Below the pieces are notes generated by a model that was not told where the DNA came from, ran no database searches, and worked only from the letters and a program-made list of their open reading frames with translations. 64,000 nt of DNA from Sclerodactyla briareus (Eukaryota; Echinodermata; Holothuroidea; Dendrochirotida; Sclerodactylidae): NCBI GenBank assembly GCA_026419785.1, contig JAODTK010002832.1:62001-126000 (forward strand), in the 5' to 3' direction. Below, one piece after another: positions 58,620 to 64,000 of this stretch. Each line of letters begins with the position of its first letter. The stretch's first letter is position 1. Both the position numbers and the translations under genes were made by a program.

Positions 58620-60450
58620 GATTGACGTTATGGAACTTACAGGCGCAGAGCGGGGCGACACAATTCTTAGACCTGAGAAATTTGGACGAAAATTTGAGCG
58701 GAAACTATCTGAAAATAGACCCACTTTGTCTGCTGACTGGCTGATTCCTTTTAATATCAAATGCCCTAAAAGCACACATTTTCCATGAACAGTGATGTTT
58801 CCATCTACGACGGCGGCCTCCACCACCAACTGGAAGGGTGCTCGATGGAATATCTCTAAGACATGGCCTATGGTAGGATGGAGACCACTATGAAGAAATG
58901 TAAGGATTTACAAGATGATCAGTTTTCGAATTTACGTCATTTCAGTGATTGCAACTGCCATAAGTCGCGGGAAGTGCCCCGCTCCCTGCAATCTGGGGGA
59001 GGGGGGTGTCTGTAACTATTTCCTTGTACGGTACTCGTCAACTTATGGTGGCTCGAATTGTAATGACAAACTAGATCGTGCCTTCAAGATTGTTTCTCTT
59101 GAGATATATACATTTCAGAAATTTATTGTCAATTTTTGCGATGTGGCTTTTTTTTTTTGGGGGGAGTTTTTTTTTTTTTTTTTTACTTCATCACTTGCCG
59201 GACAAAGGACGCTACCTATACGAGGCCCGCAAGGGTGCGGACCTGATATTATCTCACAATGTCAGCGGCGAAACCTCAACCCTGTACAGGGGAGGGAACT
59301 GTAACGAAGCGATGCCTCTTTGGCGTACTTATGTAGGAAGGGGGTACTTACCCCGCCGGCAAACTAAATTTCACAGATTTGCCTACCCCACATTTTGCCT
59401 GTTCCTATCACCTCATGCTGAGCGCCCAGCGAGAAGGCACAGGTCCCATTTTTTTAAAGTCTTTGGTATGAACCCACCGGGATGCGAATCCCGGCCTACC
59501 GGGTGGAAAGCGACGCTCTACCAACGTGCTAACCACTCGGTGTAAAGACGCCATAATGGACATGGGAAGTACCGTTTCCTCCCCGGCAATCTGGGGGATT
59601 CGTAACGCTCAAAATTTCCTGTGACCTATTCGCGACCACTGGTGCTGGCCAAATTGTTAGGCATAACATCAATTAGTTCGCTTTAAGAACATTTTCTCGC
59701 AATAATTATTGCCAAATCTAGATACTTGCTCACTGCCATACAGCGCGGGAAGTACCGTTTCCGGCAATCTGGGTGATTCGTAGCTAAAATTTCCTTGTAC
59801 CTATACGCGCCACTGATGCGGCCCCAAATGTAAGGAATAAACATCAATTAGTTCCTTCAAGAACTTTTTCTTGAAATAAAATTCTGAATTATTCCCCAAA
59901 TTAGAGACTTGCTCACTGCCAATACGGCCGGTATAATTGCCGTTTCCTGCAATCTGAAGGGGGTCTGTAAAACGAAATTTTCCCTTGTACCCAACGCGTC
60001 CACTGATGGTGCGGCGCCCCGATTGTAAGGAGTTACACATCAATCATTTCCTTCAAGAACGTTGCTAGAAATATGAATTCCTTAAATTTATTGCCATTTT
60101 AGGACGTTGCTTACCTGCTAAAGGTCTGGGACATGCCGTTCAATGCCTTCAGTCTGGGGGGTCTGTAAAACAAACAAAATTTTCTTGTACCCTACGCGTC
60201 CACAAAAACCGACGGTGGCCCGAATTGTACGAATCCACTTGATCAGTTCCGTTCCAAATGGTGTCGTGAAATAAAAAATTCGGGAATTTATTGACGAATT
60301 TAGGGATGTTTGCTTACTGCCATATGACCACAGAAGTGCCGTTTCCTGCAATCTGGGGGGGTCCTGTAGGCCTAAACTAAAAATTTCTTTCAAACGCTAC
60401 GCGCCCACCCCCACTGGAAGACAGTGAAAAGTCATTATTATCAAGTGATC
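58620..60450 (+). repeat. Leader plus ~180 bp tandem units, copy 2
   Basis: The leader 58640-58920 matches 38630-38940. Units with CCTGCAATCTGGGGG, CCTACGCGTCCAC, AGTTCCTTCAAGAAC and ATTGCCAAT-like phrases recur about every 180-190 bp from 59560 to 60370. The array is interrupted by a T-rich tract (59150-59184) and a SINE (59310-59541), which are absent from copy 1. Confidence 0.7.
59310..59541 (-). mobile_element. tRNA-derived SINE, family S-B copy 1
   Basis: On the minus strand the head has GGTTAGCACGTTGGTAGAGC (A box) and GGGATTCGCATCCCGG (B box and T stem, 59479-59494, perfect 5 bp stem). The body shares GTTCATACCAAAGACTTT and the far phrase CCAAAGAGGC with the second copy at 63320-63546. 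It is inserted in the ~180 bp tandem array. Confidence 0.7.
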
Positions 60451-60469
60451 TGAAAAGCAGTACATTTTC

Positions 60470-60800
60470 AGCTCATTGCTCTATTATCGATTTGTAATCT
60501 TCGAAACAGCCAGAAATTTTCAAAAGGGGACCATGGACACTCCCGTCCCCTTATACCCTCACTGACGGCGGTCCATACTGGGGACCCTGAGTGGACTTTT
60601 CCCCTTAAATAAACTAAACCAGAAACCTGGCTACAGCTACGCCCGCTGTTCACCGTTAGTTTTGCTTTTGCCTCATGGTTCGCCTCGTGCTGCTAGGATT
60701 AATGAACAGATTAGGGTACCGTTACCCCGCTGGGTACAGCAGGTGTACCGTCTAATCGGAATACGCGATTCCGCTTGAACATACTACAAATAAAGATTAA
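60470..60800 (+). repeat. Duplicated segment D2, copy 3
   Basis: Contains CCTCACTGACGGCGGTCCAT, GGGGACCCTGAGTGGAC and GCCTCGTGCTGCTAGG, matching 39640-39990 and, inverted, 52660-53060. It follows the ~180 bp units just as D2 copy 1 does. Confidence 0.7.
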
Positions 60801-61600
60801 AAAAATTTGCAAAAGAAAAAATATGAAATAAAAATACGAAACTGTAGGTTTTCGTATAGGGGTGTAGGTGTGAGGGGTCTTTGCATGAGAGCTCAGCACC
60901 CCCAGTATAAAAATCGTTCGCGGGGCCTGGCTCTAACGTGGGGAATCGCCCACCATGGCGTCGCAAATCAATACTGCCCTGGACAGCGCACTCGGTTTGT
61001 ACTTATAGTAGAGTTTGCCGTGCCTCGATACCGATAGGCTTTTGATGAGCTAAGGATACCTAACAATACAACCCAATCCGCACCGTGGGGCTTCTTCTGT
61101 CTGTGGGCCAGATGCGAGATGGTCTTGGTGTCAACTTTACTCAACGGCTTCCGGCCGGCGAGAAGAAAAGAAATTTCTCGAGTTTTTCAGGGGCGCGGGC
61201 CCCGGCCCGACTCCCCCCCCCCCCTCCCGGATCCGCGCCTGCTTATCATGGGGAACTCACCTACCAGGTATGAACTTCAGTCGCCATCCAGGTGACGTCT
61301 TGTAACAACTGATATTAGCCAAAATATTTTTTTCACAATATCCTTGGATCTTTGCCAGAACTACAAAACGGATGGGCGCCTCATGAGGTATGCTGAGGTG
61401 GACGTGTGGGCGGTCCAGCTGAGGATAGAATCAGCTTGGCCTCTCTCTGGGTCGCGTAGACATTTCAACCTTGGATTATGCCTACCAAGTATGATGCTAA
61501 GAATGGTATGGACAGACCAAACGGGACTGGCAGGATGAAGGTGGCGCTGTTTGAAGGAAATGGAGGATAGGTAGACAACCCAGAACAAAAGCAAAATGCT
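60801..61600. other. Unassigned, with a transposon-like terminus
   Basis: At 61213-61224 a C12 run is followed by GGATCCGCGCCTG. In reverse complement this is CAGGCGCGGATCC plus G run, resembling hAT-type termini. No gene is supported. Confidence 0.35.
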
Positions 61601-61609
61601 TCATGATTC

Positions 61610-62480
61610 CTTGACTGATCCTGACCTGAACAGCTAAGATTGTCACTTCACTCCTTACAAAATTTCGATAATCATGTTGTACTCATTTACGGGGAACTCG
61701 CATACACAGTTTGAACTTCATCCATCATTTGAAACTTACAAAATTTCAACCTGATCTGACCAGGCACTTGAACTTATCAAGTTAACAATATCTTCAGACT
61801 TTGACTCTCTGACCCCAGATGACCTTCGACCCGACCCATGTACTCATCATGGGAGAGAAAAACAACACCAAATATGAGCTTCACCCGTCCAGGTGGGGGG
61901 GTAGTTCATCATTTACGAGCTACTAAACTTTGCCCGCGAATTATCATTTTCACAATTCCCATTTTCCCTAAAACTGACCCTGTCCACACCAAAAAACAAT
62001 CGCGTTCCTGTACTCCCCCATAAGAGAGCTGTATACCAAATTTCCTCTCCATAAGAGATCTAGATACAGAATTCAAACCTGTCGCGAACCAGCATTATGG
62101 ACTTATACTAGACCTGACCTGACCGCAAAACTGTACTCATCATGAGGAACCCATATACAGAGTATGAGCTCATTCATCCAAGTGGAGTTACTGTGTTAAC
62201 GAGCTAGAATTCGCCAATTATCGTTTTTTTTACAATTTTCCTATTTTTTTCCAAAACTGACCCCCGGTCCTTGCCAAAAAACAGTTGCGTTCCTGTACTC
62301 TCCATAAGAGAGCTAGATACGGAATTTCAACCTGATCGGACAAGGCATTCTAGACTTGTCGTGTTAAGAAGATATACTATAACTTATCATTCCAACAATA
62401 GGATCATGTAATCATATGGGGAACGATATATCAAGTAGGGACTCATCCATCAGGTGGGATCAAGTTTATTCAGGTTATAG
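61610..62480 (+). repeat. ~250 bp dispersed repeat, tandem here
   Basis: Three to four diverged units share CTGACCTGACC, GTACTCATCATGGG, ACCAAATATGAGCTTCA and GTTCCTGTACTC phrases. The family also occurs at 9220-9760. Confidence 0.6.
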
Positions 62481-63315
62481 CTCAAATTTGCCAAATCATC
62501 AAATTGTAGACGATAGCGTTTATAAGTTTCCCACATGGGTCTATATGCCCCCTTTTAGTGACCTTTGACCTTAACTTCCCAAGTGATTGAGAATCTCCCA
62601 ACGTAAAAAAAATGATGTACAAGTGACATACATCCATTAAAAGAGCAAACAATAGCTCAACCAGCATAACTGGTTTGAGCTAAAAAAATATGCGAGGAAG
62701 TGCCATTTTCTGCGATCTGTGGGACTTCGAGACAAAAAATTTCTGGTAGCCTACGTGCAAACCTAATGGGCGCGGGCTCCTCTTGGATATGCTTGTGACA
62801 CACAACTTAAAAAAATAAATTGGCCCTCCTGGCACTGAACCCTGGCTAGGACACTTACCAGACTGTACAAGGTTGCCCATATGATTTTGGAGACACTCTG
62901 CAGTGCATGTTAAAGTGCTTCCTGGCCTCATTGAGTAAATAACCGCATCATATCAGAGACTGATATGAAGTCCACACTCCACACCACACATCCACTTCGT
63001 TCTCACACCACTCGTCACTGGCAGTCAGCGACCAGGATCAGCAGCGACATCATATGATGCTCGGTGAAGCTACTGGATCACTGTGGGTGTGTGCTATCTG
63101 ACTAACCCTACTAACCCATTACTGAGAATGCAGAGATGTCACCATTAGGAAAAGGTGTGTACAGGGTTCATAGCACCTATCAATAGCCTCAGACTTGAAA
63201 AAAAAAAATATGGTATACTTGCCGAGCAGAGGTTCAAACCTATTCCAGGCCCAGCAATGGCAGATCTGAATACTGCACCTTGTTAGCTCCAAACCCCCTT
63301 ACCAGGTACAAAGAA
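62481..63315. other. Mostly unassigned; possible SINE remnants
   Basis: On the minus strand, GGTTTGAACCTC near 63233 and GGGTTCAGTGCC near 62836 resemble isolated B boxes, but no convincing A box or shared body was found. An A10-type run lies near 63198. Confidence 0.3.
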
Positions 63316-63319
63316 TAAG

Positions 63320-63546
63320 GCAAGGCCTCTTTGGCAGTAACTTAATGTAATGGGGTAATCACACGCAGACAGCAACTTGCCTACCCCTCATTTGTTCCGA
63401 TCCATGGTGAGCTGAGCTATAGGGGGAAAGGCAACAGGTACCATTTTCAAAGTCTTTGGTATGAACCAAACCGCGGATCGAACTCCATGTCTCGGGTGAA
63501 AGGCGGACGCTCTACCAACTGTGCCAAACCACTCCACTCCACTCCA
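63320..63546 (-). mobile_element. tRNA-derived SINE, family S-B copy 2
   Basis: On the minus strand the head has TGGCACAGTTGGTAGAGCGT (A box) and GAGTTCGATCC (B box, 63474-63488). The anticodon-loop region reads CCTTTCAC. GGTTCATACCAAAGACTTT and a body ending CCAAAGAGGC match the copy at 59310-59541. It is flanked on one side by a short CCACT repeat (63530-63547). Confidence 0.7.
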
Positions 63547-63549
63547 CTG

Positions 63550-64000
63550 AATTAATGAACTGGTAGACTGAATTAATGAAACTGCTAGATTTCCTTCCCC
63601 TAGATATGGGTCAATAACCATACTTAACACAAGCCAGAGCATAGATGCAAGAAACACAAAACTGTAATATTCGATGGGGTCATTTCAGATAACGAAATTT
63701 GTGAACAATCACCTCAAGTATATAACAGGGTGGTTGTCCAGTTGAGCAACTCCACAACCTGAATCGGAAAGGAAGGCCAGGGAAGTATGGGTATTGCACT
63801 GTTAGCAGCTCCGCTGTTAATGTCCGGGGAGGATTGCACCCAGCTATTGCCTGGAGAGGTGTTAAGCAGGACTCTCAAAGTGAGGGGTGGGACACCATCA
63901 ACAGCTAGAATTAACTGGTACAATCATAAGCGAGATTTGATTCTTTCAGCCGAGAAGAGGACCAAACAAGCAGGAGCCATGGGATCAACAAACCCCGAGG
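63550..64000. other. Unassigned window end
   Basis: No coding similarity recognised. A minus-strand open frame at 63714-63923 has no known family. Confidence 0.3.

Overview
The window looks like a piece of a repeat-rich metazoan genome, most likely a marine invertebrate. Many TAGGCCTA-type stretches and the style of the dispersed repeats suggest an echinoderm or a relative, but this is inference. There are no bacterial operons, ribosome binding sites, rRNA genes, CRISPR arrays or viral gene blocks. No open frame exceeds about 185 codons, and most of the sequence is transposon-derived or tandem repeat.

One protein-coding gene can be read with confidence: a cathepsin L-like cysteine protease on the minus strand, from the start codon at 27622 to a stop near 11912. 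It has five coding exons: 27622-27378, 22830-22682, 22057-21842, 14102-13829 and 12012-11912. Together they total 985 nt, the right size for a preprocathepsin L of about 330 residues. Every intron has GT/AG ends, and the junctions fall between matching parts of the family fold. The reading frame is nevertheless broken by one- to few-base indels in every exon. Intact splice sites and long clean codon runs favour sequencing or assembly error over a dead gene, but the window alone cannot settle this.

Layout. 0-10 kb: a decayed L2/CR1-type LINE (1075-1975), a large dispersed repeat with a nested small element (about 2.0-4.1 kb), and inverted-repeat elements (5020-5948, 6778-7661, 7853-9195). 10-31 kb: the cathepsin gene and its flanks. 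Its 7.7 kb third intron holds a satellite array with a ~600 bp monomer, a tRNA-derived SINE and further elements. 28.7-36.2 kb: four patches of a GACTCGG repeat and, at 31.6-34.9 kb, a tandem array of exact 708 bp period with embedded AAC/GAC/AAT microsatellites and an inverted half copy. 37-61 kb: a mosaic of duplicated segments rich in G/C homopolymer runs, with an 88 bp tandem repeat, a ~150 bp tandem repeat, an inverted copy of the ~600 bp satellite (47.43-49.03 kb) and two more LINE 3' fragments. 61-64 kb: dispersed repeats and a second copy of a tRNA-derived SINE.

The protease gene is the only functional unit identified. The rest is best read as transposon and satellite history, including nested insertions that give relative ages.
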